From contig NC_057761.1 of assembly GCF_010389155.1 (NCBI RefSeq), positions 7,814,501-7,878,500 on the forward strand: 64,000 nt of DNA, read 5' to 3'. Below, in pieces: positions 10,491 through 22,167 of this stretch. The DNA is from Erigeron canadensis (taxonomy: Eukaryota; Streptophyta; Magnoliopsida; Asterales; Asteraceae). The notes under the pieces are model-generated. The model was not told where the DNA came from. It saw nothing but the letters and a program-made list of their open reading frames with translations, and searched no databases. The position numbers were made by a program, and so were the translations under genes. Position 1 is the first letter of the stretch; every line of letters starts with the position of its first letter.

Positions 10491-13400
10491 CTATTCCCAC
10501 ATGCATTCTTCCTTGGCCTTGATCAATTCAGCATCATTTTGTCTTTCTGGCTTCAGAAGTTCTCTATCAATCAGCTTCACAAACTCTTGATTGTTAGAGG
10601 ACTTGATGCAATATTTCCTAATCTTTACCAGAAATGCCGAAGAAGCAATGCTAATTTCATTTGTTCGAAAAAATAGTTCATGACCATGAACATTACAGAA
10701 ACATAAACCTCCCATCTTTTCATCATACTCTCCATCAATGAAAAGAGTTCTCGATGGCATTTTCAAATTAAGAAGTGGCTCTTCTTCAATGTTTGCTTTT
10801 GGGACAGCTCTGAGAATAGAGGGGAGCTGAGAGACTGCTTGACCAGCCGCTGTCCTTTTCGTGACACTTCTTGGTTGCTGGGGAGGAGGAGGGGGATATG
10901 GATGTCTGGCAGAGCTGAGCAAGGAATCTTTCACTTTGTATTTTCGTTCTTTGCTTCTGATGTCTTTGATCTGCTCTCCAGCCATCTTGAGCAGAGGATC
11001 ATATTGTGATGTTTTCTTGTCTTTGATCAGCTTGAATATTTCAATCCACTCAGTTGGCCCAAGTGTAGTAGGTTTGACATTCTTTAGATTGTACAACTTG
11101 GGCATCCCTCTCCTTTGAATACTCAAGTTCATGCCTTGCTGAGTGAGAGTAGGAGTTACCTTGAGAATTTCTTCTTTTCTTTGTCTGATCTCTCTTGACT
11201 TGAGGTAAGCTGCCTGACTCTCCTCTAAGGTTTTTGCTTTCTTAGCAAAGAATTGCTCTTCGTTCCTTTTGAGAGCTGCCAACCCTAACCTTCTCGTCTC
11301 TTCATCAGCGCCTTTTAATTCCTCACTTACAACCTGCTCACTGATGAACTTAGCTGAGAGTTCTTCTTCTTTCTTTTTACTTAGTATTTCATGTTGAAGA
11401 ACAATTTCTTCTGGTATCAGTAGAAGCAATTGTTGATTTTGGAAAGGCTCCAGACATCAATTTTTCTTGTTGACGAGGTTTGGGTGGCTTGCTTTGAGAA
11501 ACCATGACTGCTTTACCTTTGTCAGCAAATCTCTTTTCAAGAGCAGCATGGAACTCAGGAGTTGGTTTGAAGGAGGATACATTTATTGGCCTTGCTGGAA
11601 CAACCTCATCAGGCTTTGACACAACTTCAGTAAGACCAGTTGGCACCTCTTCAGCTGTCTCCTTAGCAACTTCTTTATTTCCTTGCTCCCCCTCAACGTC
11701 AGCTGCCGGTTCACCAACCTTATCAGCTTCATCATTTTGACTTTCCTTCGTTTGCTCCCCCTCAACATTTGCTTCAACTTCAATACTTTGGGAACCAAGG
11801 GGAGCATTTTCAACCTGAACTTTGTTTGTTGGGACCTCCTCAACTATTTTCTCCCCCTTGGAAGCAGCGGAGGTATCAGCAGCTTCCATTTTAGTTTTAA
11901 GGAGGCCCAACATCTCATGCATCATACCTTTCAGTTCACCAACTTCTTTTTCAAGTTTGGAAGTTCGATCATCAGAAGTGGCAGCAGAAGAAGATTGTGG
12001 TTTGAGAGAAGAAATTTCCTGGGTGAGAGTGGTGAGAAAATCATCTTGATGCTTGGAAAAAGTGGAGATGGTATGATTTAGTTGATTTAGATGGGCGGTG
12101 AAGAGAATGTTTGATTGAGAGAGTTGATGGAGCGAAGAAACAAGACCAGGAACTTCAGTGGCCAAGTTGGATTTTAGAAACTCATTCTTTAATTTTTCAA
12201 GAGATGCTGAGATAGAAGAGTTTGAAGTGCTAACCCGTTTCATGCTGGCATCAAGTAAAGTTTGATTTTGACGAAGAAGGCGCTCATGAGTTAGCTCGCT
12301 TGCACGATGAGCCTTCTTGATGCCAAATATGTTGTCTTTAAGTTCAGCTAGCTCATCTTGCAAAGTATCGTTCCCAACGACCAACTCACCAAACTTCGCC
12401 CATGCTCCCAAGTTTAGCTCAACCACTTTGTCAACCAACCATGCATATAAGTAGCCATGTCTATTTCCTTGACTTTGGCAAACTTGCACCCTTCTTAAGA
12501 TTTCTTGCAACTGGTATGTTTCGACATAATCCAAACCAGGCAAGTTGATAGCTGTGAAGGCAGTAGTCGCTTCTTGTGGAGAAGGCACTTTCAAGTCTTT
12601 TAGCGACATTGGGTATTTGCTACAAGGAAGGCCAAAGAAATCAGGATGATGTAGTGGTGGCACTTCCATGATTATTTCATCATGCAACTCCTCAGCTTCA
12701 ACATATACTGCTGGCTTCATTTTCACAATTTTGCACATCATAATTCTTTTTTGAAGCTCAGCATCATCTAATTTGAGTTCAAATTCTCCAAAGTGACCAT
12801 CAAGCTCAAACTTAGCAGTGGGCTTTGGAGAGAATCTTGGAGGTAGGGGCATGTCATCAAGAGACTCTAGGACATCATCAAAATGATTGGGAGAGGAGAT
12901 AAGCACATATCCCAAGTCTTCAGCCAAAAACCCGCTAACAACATCTTCCTCACTTTCTTCAGCTGCAGCGAGTGTGATTTCAGCATCATCATTTAATGGG
13001 TCAAATTCACTGCCAGCTTATTCGTCTGTAAGATTACCAAAAATATATGTCTCGGTCCCTGCCAAAGCAGTTTCCAAGACAGAAGTAGATGGAGGGTTAA
13101 AGGAACCTGGTGCATCAACCTCAGTGTGTTGTTCCACCAAGATATCATCGGTCGTAGAGGGTGTTGACTCCAACATCACCTGTGATCTGGCTGCTGTCAA
13201 CGACTCAGAAGGTATTTGAGAAGAAGGGGGAATATTTATTTGGGGTGGAGTTGGACTTTGACCTCTAGTGGGTTGGGGTGACCCAATTTCTTCACCAACC
13301 TCTCCTACAGAAATTTGAGGTGGCTGCTTGCTGCTCCCATTTAACTCGTCAACGGCCTGTTGGGAGGCTGCTGATGGGGTGGCTTGGGTACTAGTGTCCT

Positions 13401-14584
13401 TGGGCGTAAAGGACATCCTAACCTTTGGTTTGCCCTTTGAAATACTCCGCTTTCGTTTTGGGACGACAACGGAGGGTGAAGATTGAATATCTATAGTTGG
13501 GGATGCTGCCTTAGATTTTCTTTTGGCTTGTTTGGAGGCTTTGGAGGTCGCTGGGGGTTTTCCAGCAGCCAGCCTCCGAAGGCATTTTGGCATCCACAGC
13601 GACCGTATCAGCCACTTCATTAGAAAGAAGTGCTACCTCCCAGTCACTGTCTTTGGGGTATAGAGAAGAGTTTAAAGAAAATAATACCTCTTTCATGTGT
13701 GAGGTGAGCCTTGCAATAAGATGTTCAGCTGGCTGCTTGTATATGTTGTTCCCAACCCTTGCAATTGGGATTGTTGAAGCGTCTGGCAGCGAGTAAGCAT
13801 CACCAAGTGCTTCCTTGAAAATCACAGAAAATAATCTAACAAATGGCACTGTATGTGACCTATTGTTCATGGAAATCTTGTTCTTCATGTCATTGAAGAT
13901 CAACAACCCAAAATCAACAAACCTCCATTCTGCAAGAGCATGAATCATTGGCATAGAAGTAGTGGATGCCTGATTGTAAGACCCAAAATTTCCACCCATA
14001 CACTGAATTACACGCGTAAAGAGAACTCTCCAGATCCCTGGAAGATTTTGCTTGAGAGGATTGCTGGGGATCGTGGATGGAGGGTTCTTTAGATTATAGT
14101 TAAACCCAATTGACGGCAACCATGCTTTCCATTCACTTTCAATAGCAGGCTCTACAAAGTTATTTTCACTGGTTTCTTGAGGAAACCCAAAAGTTTGGCG
14201 AAGGGACGCCGGAGTGATAGTGATGGTTTTCGTCCCTTCCCTAACTGTACCACTGATGGACTTAGTTTCATCATTATAATTACAAGTCCACCAGAATTCT
14301 CTAAGAAGATGCACAAAGATCTTCTCAGGATCAGCCATAATACATCAACTGGCGGGGGATGCATGGATGAAATCCAGCATTGGCTTATATCTTTTTGTAC
14401 CTTTTGGTACGTCAGACGAGCCGAGATGATTGTTAGGTTTAACAACCATCTCTGATGCAATAAAAGAGATTTTAGAAGATTTAATGATATTAGGAGAGGG
14501 AGAATAAGTAGAAGAATTCAAGTACGATTTTGGAGTTTGTTGAGTGGCGGCGGAAGCGGATGGAGTTTCAGATGATGATGCCAT
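10491..14584 (-). pseudogene. Sire-1 third ORF (downstream of pol), broken
   Basis: A frame of about 1,360 codons begins with ATG at 14584 (MASSSETPSASAATQQ). It is broken by TGA at 14347-14345, a frameshift near 13570, an in-frame stop at 13018 and a frameshift near 11440, and ends at 10491. The first 300 residues form a compact domain (KIFVHLLREFWWTCNYN; ASLRQTFGFPQ; WRVLFTRVIQCMGGNF; HTVPFVRLFSVIF). I associate it with the family often labelled putative plant transposon protein. Next come a Lys/Pro/Ser-rich disordered stretch, a predicted coiled coil (about 12400-12000), an acidic Glu/Val-rich repeat region, and a C-terminal part with a poly-proline patch. Sireviruses often carry an extra, so-called env-like, ORF here. 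I see no signal peptide or clear membrane helix, so an envelope role is not supported. Function unknown. Confidence 0.8.
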
Positions 14585-14748
14585 TTATGAAGTTTGGAAG
14601 AAGATTAGAAGATGTAAAGATCAAAGGAAATAGATAGTATGATTTAGAGATTAGAAGAAGATGAACAGTTTGAGAGATTTTTAAGAGATTTGAGAGATGA
14701 TGAATAGTTGAAAGAAAGCGTGAAAGTGAAAATATGAGTATGAGTTTG

Positions 14749-14757
14749 TATATATAG
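14749..14757 (-). promoter_or_regulatory. TATA-like box upstream of the Sire-1 third ORF
   Basis: The minus strand reads CCCTATATATACAAAC about 165 bp before the third-ORF ATG (14584), far from either LTR. A start near 14720 would give a leader of about 140 nt. This could let the third ORF be made from its own transcript; no other promoter element was identified. Confidence 0.35.
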
Positions 14758-15267
14758 GGTATGGTGATGGACCATGATTGGTCAAATGAAAAGACAAAGA
14801 AGTTTTCTTTCTCTCTCCTCATTTTCAAACTGTACAGTTGTTAAACAACTGTAAAAGATATATATGTATATAAAAAAAACTTTGTGAGTAACGTTTTAAT
14901 TTTTTTTTTTGCAAATACTTGAGTGTGCGCCGTATGCGTCTGACAGGGCCAGACCGTTAGATGCACAGTCACAGTCTCAAGTGGACAGGTGACGTACTCG
15001 AGAACACAAGTGGGTAACTTTTTGTTGAAAATTATGTATCATATGGCTCAAAAGAATGCCACGTTACCAACATAGTGACATCCGAAATAGTTAGTTTCAG
15101 ATCTAATCCTATGTTTTATTTAATGTGTTAAAATCCAACAAATATTATTTTAATAGATCATGCCTCAGCAAACACATTGATGAGGACACGTTTTCTATTA
15201 AATGTCAGCGAGCATATGACACACATATGGTCGCTGAGATACAATTTTTGGCAAATTGTCAACCATC

Positions 15268-15585
15268 AACGGATTTTATAAGTCTTTACCATTAGCCATT
15301 TACTGATGGACTAGATGGAAACTTTTGGCTTTCCATTGCCTTTACTTTGCTTTTTCCCAAAGCAACAGGGATTAACGGATTTTAGAAGTCTTTACTAATA
15401 ACCGTTTACTATTGGACTAGATGGAAACTTATGGCTTTCCATTGCCTTTATTTTGCTTTTTCCCAAAGCAACAGGGATTAACGGATTTTAGAAATCTTTA
15501 CCAATAACCGTTTGCTATTGGACTAGATGGAAACTTTTGGCTTTCCATTGCCTTTATTTTGTTTAGCAAGCAAGACATACTTAAA
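15268..15585. repeat. Three tandem 106-bp repeats between pol and third ORF of Sire-1
   Basis: AACGGATTTTA recurs at 15268, 15374 and 15480, exactly 106 bp apart. Each unit carries CTAGATGGAAACTT(T/A)TGG followed by CTTTCCAT, so ATGGAAA and TTTCCAT form a 7-bp stem around a short loop. The units are nearly identical and non-coding. Confidence 0.9.
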
Positions 15586-15623
15586 CTTGCTGACAAAATT
15601 TTAGCTTACAAATGATATGTAAG

Positions 15624-16472
15624 TTAAGTAGCTGAGTCACCATTCAACATTCCCAACCTACTGACAAGATCTTTAAATCTCTTTTCATCTAAGGGTTTTG
15701 TGAAAATGTCAGCGAGTTGATCATCAGTGGGAATGAAATAAATTTCAACATCCCCTTTCATGACATGGTCACGAATAAAATGATACCTAATATCTATGTG
15801 TTTGGTCTTGGAATGTTGAACAGGATTATGTGTGATGGCAATTGCACTTGTATTGCAACACATAATGGGGACCTTAGAGTAGTCTAAGTCATAGTTAGTG
15901 AGTTGGTGTTTCATCCAAAGGACTTGTGCACAACAACTCGCTGCCGATACATATTCTGCTTCAGCAGTGGAGATGGATACTGTATGCTGTTTCTTACTAG
16001 ACCAACTAGTTAACCTCCCCCCCAACAGTTGACATCCTCCACTAGTACTCTTTCAATCTAACATGCAGCCAACATAGTCAGAATCGGAGTAAGCAACAAG
16101 ATCAAAATTTGATTCCTTGGGATACCAAAGACCTAAGGTCATAGTACTTTTCAGATATTTGAAGATTCGCTTAACAGCGAGAAGATGAGATTCTCTTGGA
16201 GATGCCTGATATCTTGCACATAAGCAAGTGGCAAACATAATATCAGGATGACTCGTTGTGAGATACATTAGCGAGCCAATCATCCCACGATAGTGAGTGG
16301 GGTTCACATGCTTACCGTCAGGATCAGCATGGAGATTATTGGGAGGAGACATGGGGGTTGGCTTGGGAGATATATCAGACATATCAAATTTAGCCAACAT
16401 GTCTCGAATTATTTGCAAACCAAGAAAGAAGGTTAATTCTCCCATCATACTCATTTCAAAGTGAGATGACAT
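15624..16472 (-). pseudogene. pol: Sire-1 reverse transcriptase C-terminus and RNase H
   Basis: Two same-frame segments (16472-16053 and 16025-15624) are separated by an in-frame TGA at 16055-16053, in a position where Trp is usual. The first has LTFFLGLQI joined directly to IRDMLAKFDMSD, a short deletion compared with the family, then YRGMIGSLMYLTTSHPDI and LVAYSDSDYVGCMLD. The second holds the Copia RNase H core (STAEAEYVSAASCCAQVLWM; KTKHIDIRYHFIRD) and the end ADIFTKPLDEKRF. Confidence 0.88.
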
Positions 16473-17594
16473 AAGGGAGCTAAACTTTTTGCATAGTTTA
16501 GTGCTTGAGGATCCAAAGATAATGTCATCAACATAAATTTAGACATACAGTATATGAGCGCCTTTTCGAAAGATGAAAAGAGTGCTGTCAATAGATCCTC
16601 GCTGAAAGTTGTTAGAGAGGAGAAATTCAGAGAGGGTGTCGTACCAAGCTCTAGGAGCTTGTTTAAGACCATATAAAGCCTTATGAAGACGATAGACATG
16701 ATGTGGCTTGGCTGGATCTTCAAAACCAGGTGGCTGTTCGACATAGACTTCTTCATCGAGTTTTCCATTTAGGAAGGCACTCTTGGCATCCATTTGATAG
16801 ACTTTGAAGTCTCGATAAGCAGCATGTGCCAAGAATAAGCGTATAGCTTCTAATCTAGCCACTGGAGCAAAGGTTTCGTCAAAGTAGACTCCTTCTTCTC
16901 GAAGATAACCTTGTGCAACCAGCCTAGCCTTATTACGTATAACAACACCGTCCTCGTCTATTTTGTTTCTATACACCCATTTGGTACTAATACGTTCCTT
17001 ACCAGGTGGTAAAGGAACCAAAAACCAGACATGTTGTCGTTGAAATTGGGTTAATTCCTCTTGCATGGCAGCAACCCAGGATGGATCAACCATTGCCTCA
17101 CCAATATTTTTGGGAGTGATTATTGACAAGAAGTTTACATAAAGACATGTGTTTCTTGTCGCTAATCGAGTGACAATACCCTGCTGAGGATCACCAATGA
17201 CTTGGTGAGCGGGGTGACTTGCTGTCCACCTAAGTGCAGGAACACTTGAAGAACCTAGTTGAGTATCAGTGAAAGATTGAGTAAAGGAGACAGCAGGGAA
17301 AGGATTATATGATGAGAAATCAATGGTGACAGTGGATTCTGCAATTTGATGATCGGTTGAGTCATTTGACTGAGCTGAGTTAATGTTGATGTTGGAGTCA
17401 TCAGCAGACTCCATATCCTTAGCATTTGCTGAGGCATCATGAAACTCATCCTCAGCGAGATCATCAGCATGAACATCCTTAGTCAATGATCTATTGTTAG
17501 CTGAGGCAGCCTGGATTGATCTCAAAATAGGCTCAACTGGCTCAATAGAGTAAATATGAGCAACAACTTGTTCTTTATCAGTAAATATAAACAA
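16473..17594 (-). pseudogene. pol: Sire-1 reverse transcriptase
   Basis: The frame from 17594 carries a non-conserved acidic spacer and then the reverse transcriptase ([64 protein letters not shown]). It stops at TAA 16541-16539, exactly one codon before the catalytic IYVDDIIFGS (16538-16510), which stays in the same frame. No complete polymerase can be translated without passing this stop. Confidence 0.9.
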
Positions 17595-17833
17595 AGTTGA
17601 CTAATGCTTATAAGATTGTGTTTTAATCCGTTTACATAGGTAACTTTTGAGAATTTGATTAACCTATTTGAGAGGAGACCATAACCTTCAGTTTGTCCGG
17701 TGGAATTATCACCAAACACTACAATAGGGCCAGTAGCCTCTACGTAGTTATCCAACAAGGTCTTTGAGCCAGTCATGTGTTTTGAACATCCACTGTCCAA
17801 ATACCACACTCCTTTTCCCAACGAATCCTGCAT
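17522..17833 (-). pseudogene. pol: Sire-1 aspartic protease, joined to post-integrase DNA
   Basis: The protease core VWYLDSGCSKHMTG is present with its DSG active site, followed by VVFGDNSTGQTEGYG and [13 protein letters not shown]. In related elements the GAG-pre-integrase zinc motif and the integrase catalytic core (several hundred codons) follow here. Instead, at about 17600, the sequence passes directly into the acidic spacer before reverse transcriptase. The integrase has therefore been deleted. Confidence 0.88.
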
Positions 17834-17850
17834 GGATAAAATAGAAGGTT

Positions 17851-18771
17851 TTAGATTGGTCCACTTTCAAATTCGCTGACAGGCATGTCAGTAGGATTAA
17901 AGATGGGAGCATCAGAGATAGTGGTTGGCTCAGTTGAAAGAGCTTCCTCGAGAGTGGGATAGTTTCCCAAGTCAGCAAGCATATAAGTTCTGTCATTCTC
18001 GTCAGTGGACATTGTGTTACTCCCATTTTCTTGAAGAACAACAAATTTGCTGACAACATTGGGAGCACTAAATTCAACCAACATCGCTGGTTGTCCCCAA
18101 GAATTGGAGATAACACTCTGAGAATGAGGAATCTTAATACGTTGATCGGCAACATAATCAGCTAAGTTAGTTTGATAAGTGCCATATGGGCCAGTGACAG
18201 AGCCAGTGTCAATGATGATAGATTCATTAGGAGGGCTCTCGCTGATCCTAGTAGATGAGATGGTTTCACTGACAGGGTCAGATGATGGGACACATGCTGA
18301 AGTGGAAGCACTTGTTTGCACAACCACTTCAGGAGCATCTCTTGAGCCACTGCAGTCAGTTGCAACATGTCCTCTAATGCCACAAAGATAACATTTTCTA
18401 TTTGAGGAGTTGTTTTGTTGATTGCTAAGAAGGAATTCCTTGAGTTGAGAAGACAAGTCATTGACTTGTTGAGGAAGTTCAACAATTGCAGGGTCTGAAG
18501 AGGTTGAAGCCTTGGTCTTTACTTTGGACTTAGGCTTTGATTTTTGCTTGCGAGAATTCCTTGAGGGTGGAGGAGGACCCAAGAGAGATTGTCCAGTGGG
18601 GTCATCTAGACGAGGAGTGGAAGAGGATGCAACTTGTGATCCTCTTAAAACACTCCAGGCTTGTTTCAGATTTGATTAAGAGTAGGAAGTCCTAGGTTGA
18701 TGCACTCTGCTGGGAGTGGTGGACCTAGATTGACGATTTGGAGTAGCAGACCTCCCTTGTCTGTGAGGGAG
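17851..18771 (-). pseudogene. gag: Sire-1 gag C-terminal part with second zinc knuckle
   Basis: In the frame that continues from the TPQRG repeats, two in-frame TAA stops (18774-18772 and near 18680) precede an open stretch from 18582. This has a basic Lys-rich run (SRKQKSKPKSKVKTKAS), a short coiled coil and a CCHC knuckle, CYLCGIRGHVATDC (about 18393-18352). The tail is Ser/Thr/Glu-rich. A small frameshift near 17840 separates it from protease. Confidence 0.82.
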
Positions 18772-18792
18772 TTATTCTCTAATTGGAACAGA

Positions 18793-19062
18793 AGATTGTA
18801 CATGCTGCGAGGACAGTTGTCCTCTGTTAGGAGTGGAGGTTCTCACTTGCTGATGTGGCAAGTGTCCTCTTTGGGGAGTCACAATCCTCATTTGTTGCTG
18901 AGGAACATTTCCTCGCTGAGGAGTTACACTCCTCATTTGTTGCTGAGGAATGTTTCCTCGCTGAGGAGTTACATTCCTTATTGGTTGCTGAGGAATGCAC
19001 CCTCGCTGAGAAGTGGTTGGTCTATTATCAGACTGAGGCATCTTACCTCTTTGAGGAGTTGA
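18793..19062 (-). repeat. Six 45-bp repeats encoding a 15-aa gag motif
   Basis: On the minus strand six consecutive units of 15 codons follow the pattern [S/V]TPQRGnxPQQQxR. The central units differ at only a few bases; the outer ones are more diverged. The arrangement is basic and Gln/Pro-rich, compatible with nucleic-acid binding by gag, although that function is inference. Confidence 0.9.
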
Positions 19063-21389
19063 GTGTCTTAGAATTGATCGAGGTGGAGATGACTGAGTAG
19101 CCTGCTGATGGACAACAGGTTTAGCTTGAGATGAGCTTTCATGTTGAAACCTAGCATCTCCAAACTTTACACGTCTCACCATAAGACGTTCATGCTGAGG
19201 TTCCTCAGCATTTGAGACTTTAGAAGGAAAAGGATCAGACAAGATGGACTGAGGTTGCTGTTTAGGATGATCAGCTCGCTGAGGCGTGCTATAATCATAA
19301 GGCACAGCAACAACACTTCTTTTGAAAGTCTCAGCTTTTTTCCAGGTAAGTTGCTGAGGAGCAATGATTTGTACCCATCACTTGAGATGTCTCCATGAAA
19401 TGTTCCATTTGGAGAGTATTGAATTTTACCTTCATGTGGCATCATGCCAACAATAGGTAGATGGGAAAACATATTGTTAGAGGTTGAAGATGAGCTAGCG
19501 ATTTTAGCTTCAGAGAAATTTGAAGGGTCGCTGGAGAGAGATGAGGACGATCCAGCGTCCATTTCAGTGTGATAATCATTTCCTTTAACGAAATACCACT
19601 TTTTCATTTCCTCAGGAGAAGTAATACCAGATGGTGGGATAGAGATTTCAGGTTTCACATCATCTTTAAACATGTCAGCGAGATAGGCAGCAGATTCAAA
19701 ATCTCCACCTATCACTGCCTGAACTTGTGCAAGGACTTGTTCTCTGAGACATTGATGATGAAACTTAGAAGCTTTTGACCAAGAGGTCACAATCTTCTTG
19801 AGATTGAGGACTTCAAGCTTAAGTTTTTCATTCTCAAGCTGAAGCTTTTGTGTCAGCAACTCATGTGACTGAAGTTCTACATGAACATTCTTTAGTCTGT
19901 TGAGTTTTTCAGATTTTTCACTCAATTCAGAACTTACTGAAAAGAGTTTTGAGTGAGCTTCAACGCGCAGAGTTTCTACGAACTGAAGATCACATGACAA
20001 GGATTCAAGAATTTTGGTCTTGTCCTCGTCAGCAGATGAGAGAAGAGCATGTACCTTTTTGACAGTGACGTTGATCCACTGACTTGTTGAGACTTGGTCT
20101 TTTGTCAGCGCATTACTATCAGCCAGAGCCATGAGACACATGGTGTCAACATACTCCTCGTCATCAGAGTCATCTGAATCAGCCCAATCATGCTCTTCAG
20201 CAACCAGACCTTTGCCTGGTGTTTTGGCTTCCTCAGTTTCAGCCATTTTGGCTTTGAGCTGATAATACTTGTTCCTGTATTCATCAGCAGATTTAGATGA
20301 GTTAGTTTTAGGAGCAGCAGGGGTTGGAATAGAAACCATGCACTCCTTTTGATAATGGCCTTTTCTGCCACATTTCCAGCATTCTTCCTGTGATTTATCA
20401 ACAGGAGGCTTATATGGAGCAACCGACTTACGGTTGTTCCACTTTCTGGAATATATCTTTCTAGCGATTAAGGCAAATTCCATAAAATCACTGAACATTT
20501 CTTGTTTCTCTTCAGCATCAAGCTCATCAACAAGAGCTTGAATGGATGCTGGAAGAGTAGAGGTGCTGGCACCATCATTGGGGTAGATGGGCTCAGTAGA
20601 GATGAGAGCAAGAGGGTCAGTTAGAGGGTTTGCAGAAGTGCTAGCTGCGGAAGAGGAGCCAGCATGTCTCCTAGATTCTGCAGAGGCTCTAATATTTTGA
20701 GCCAAGGCTTTCTCTTCAAATTGAAGAGTGCCAAACAATTCCTCAAGATCCAGTTCTTGAATCTTTTTAGTGGTACGGAGGATTTGTCTTAAATTCTACC
20801 ATTTAAGAGGAAGAGAATCGATGAACTTGTGGCATACCTCAAAATTGTCATGGGTAATGCCAACATTTGTCATGTCATTGAGCAACCCTTTGAAACGGGT
20901 ATATGTGCCCTCGAGACTTTCACCAGGAAGAGAAAAGAAATTTTCGTAGGCACGTTTTAGGTCAATTTTCTTGGTTTTAATCAAGTCAGCTGACCCTTCA
21001 TAAGTGCTCACTAGTCTTTCCCAAACTTCTTTTGAAGTGGGAAATTTAATGACTAGTTTCATCACCTCAGTGGGAAGAGTGGTGATGATCATATTTTTCA
21101 ATCTTGAATCAAGATTGACGAGCTTTCGCTCTTCTTCAGTCCATTGGACTTCTGGCTTTACCAGATCAGTCACAATTTCAGGAGCGTCAAGTGTAGCACC
21201 TGGTGTCCTTTGGACATACATGGGTATGTAAGGACCTTCATTTAAGATGGTCATAAGATATGGTTCTACACCCACTATGTGTAGTAACATTCGTTCCTTC
21301 CATGAGCCAAAGTCTTTTGGCTCAAATTTTGGAGGAATAGAGACGTAACCAAAGTCACGCGTGTTAACCAGAGTGGGTACAAAAGACAT
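19063..21389 (-). pseudogene. gag: Sire-1 gag, N-terminal and central part
   Basis: ATG at 21389 starts MSFVPTLVNTRDFGYVSIPP. The capsid-like region (FGSWKERMLLHIVGVEPYL; LPTEVMKLVIKFPTSKEVWE; LKRAYENFFSLPGESLEGTY) runs to TAG at 20798-20796. The frame then continues (LDLEELFGTLQFEEKALAQN) with a CCHC zinc knuckle, CWKCGRKGHYQKEC (20381-20340), an acidic stretch (DSDDSDDEEYVDTMCLMAL) and a long coiled coil. A frameshift near 19375 moves it into the frame with the TPQRG repeats. The Sire-2 copy has CAG at the position of the TAG, so the stop is a copy-specific change. Confidence 0.9.
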
Positions 21390-21485
21390 CTTTAAAAAAA
21401 AAAAAGGTTTTAAGATTTAAACAATAAAGAAAATAATGTAAACACAAGAGGCAAACAGATCTTGTTCCAATGATTTAGGAACCGT

Positions 21486-21498
21486 GGCTCTGATACCA
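21486..21498 (-). other. Sire-1 primer binding site (initiator Met-tRNA)
   Basis: The minus strand reads TGGTATCAGAGCC right after the 5' LTR end (...GACCATCA-AG). This complements the 3' end of plant initiator methionine tRNA, the usual primer for Copia elements. Confidence 0.92.
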
Positions 21499-21500
21499 CT

Positions 21501-22167
21501 TGATGGTCCACGAATGCACTACTTGTGTTTGATTTACTAACTTATAATGTTCATATGAAATAACAAGAATATAGACGAGAAGTAAAGAATTAGTTTAGTT
21601 ATATGTATTTCAAACTACACGATGAAAACATGGATGGTTGTTTTACAACAATAACAAACAAAAAGAAAAGATTCGTTAAGTTTTTGAACACACAAAAACT
21701 TAACAAATAAGCAAAAAGAATAAAGTAAAGAATGTGGAATACCCCCAACCACCCTGGTGGCTAGGTCAAGTGATTCCTTTTATAGGCAGATAAGGAATCA
21801 CATGACAATCCTAGTAGATGTTGACACATGAAGGTTGTCAACTATCTATTGGTAGATCATTTAGATCTGCAGAGGTCTCTTTCCTTCATCTTGTTTGTTT
21901 CCAAAAACGGTATGAAAGAGAGACTCCATTGCACAGACATAGTACAAGGTCACATGGCTTCATCCTGATCTTGCAACACGTATCCTTGGGACCATCCTTC
22001 TTATCTTCAATTTCCCGCTCATATTTGACTTACAAATACTGGACGGTGAGTCATCAAACATATCCTTTAGACTTGAAGATAGATCGTGCTTGTAGATGCA
22101 GGCGATCGCTGAGAGCTTGCTGAACGAGTCACTCACTGAGTCTCTTCAGCGAATCCATAACTCAACA
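21501..22167 (-). repeat. Sire-1 5' LTR
   Basis: 667 bp, minus-strand ends TGTTGAGTTATGG and GGACCATCA. A TATA box (CTATAAAAGG on the minus strand, 21784-21778 core) lies about 280 bp from the inner end. It matches 9680-10346 except for about nine substitutions seen by eye. Confidence 0.92.

Larger units (their letters stand above)
9680..22167 (-). mobile_element. Sire-1: Sirevirus-like Copia element with a third ORF and no integrase
   Basis: Two 667-bp LTRs (TG...CA, 9 differences by eye) bound 12,488 bp. Flanking pentamers TAATT (9675-9679) and TAACT (22168-22172) are a one-mismatch target duplication. Transcription runs leftwards: 5' LTR, Met-tRNA primer site, gag, protease, [integrase missing], reverse transcriptase, RNase H, 106-bp tandem repeats, a long third ORF, polypurine tract, 3' LTR. 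A large gag with zinc knuckles, the WYLDSGCSKHMTG protease and an extra ORF after pol are traits of the Sirevirus lineage. Many stops and shifts make it non-coding in practice. Confidence 0.88.

Noticed and set aside
10491..14584. Host gene or envelope gene
   Set aside because: It lies between pol and the 3' LTR of a bounded element, and shows no signal peptide, fusion peptide or clear membrane anchor.
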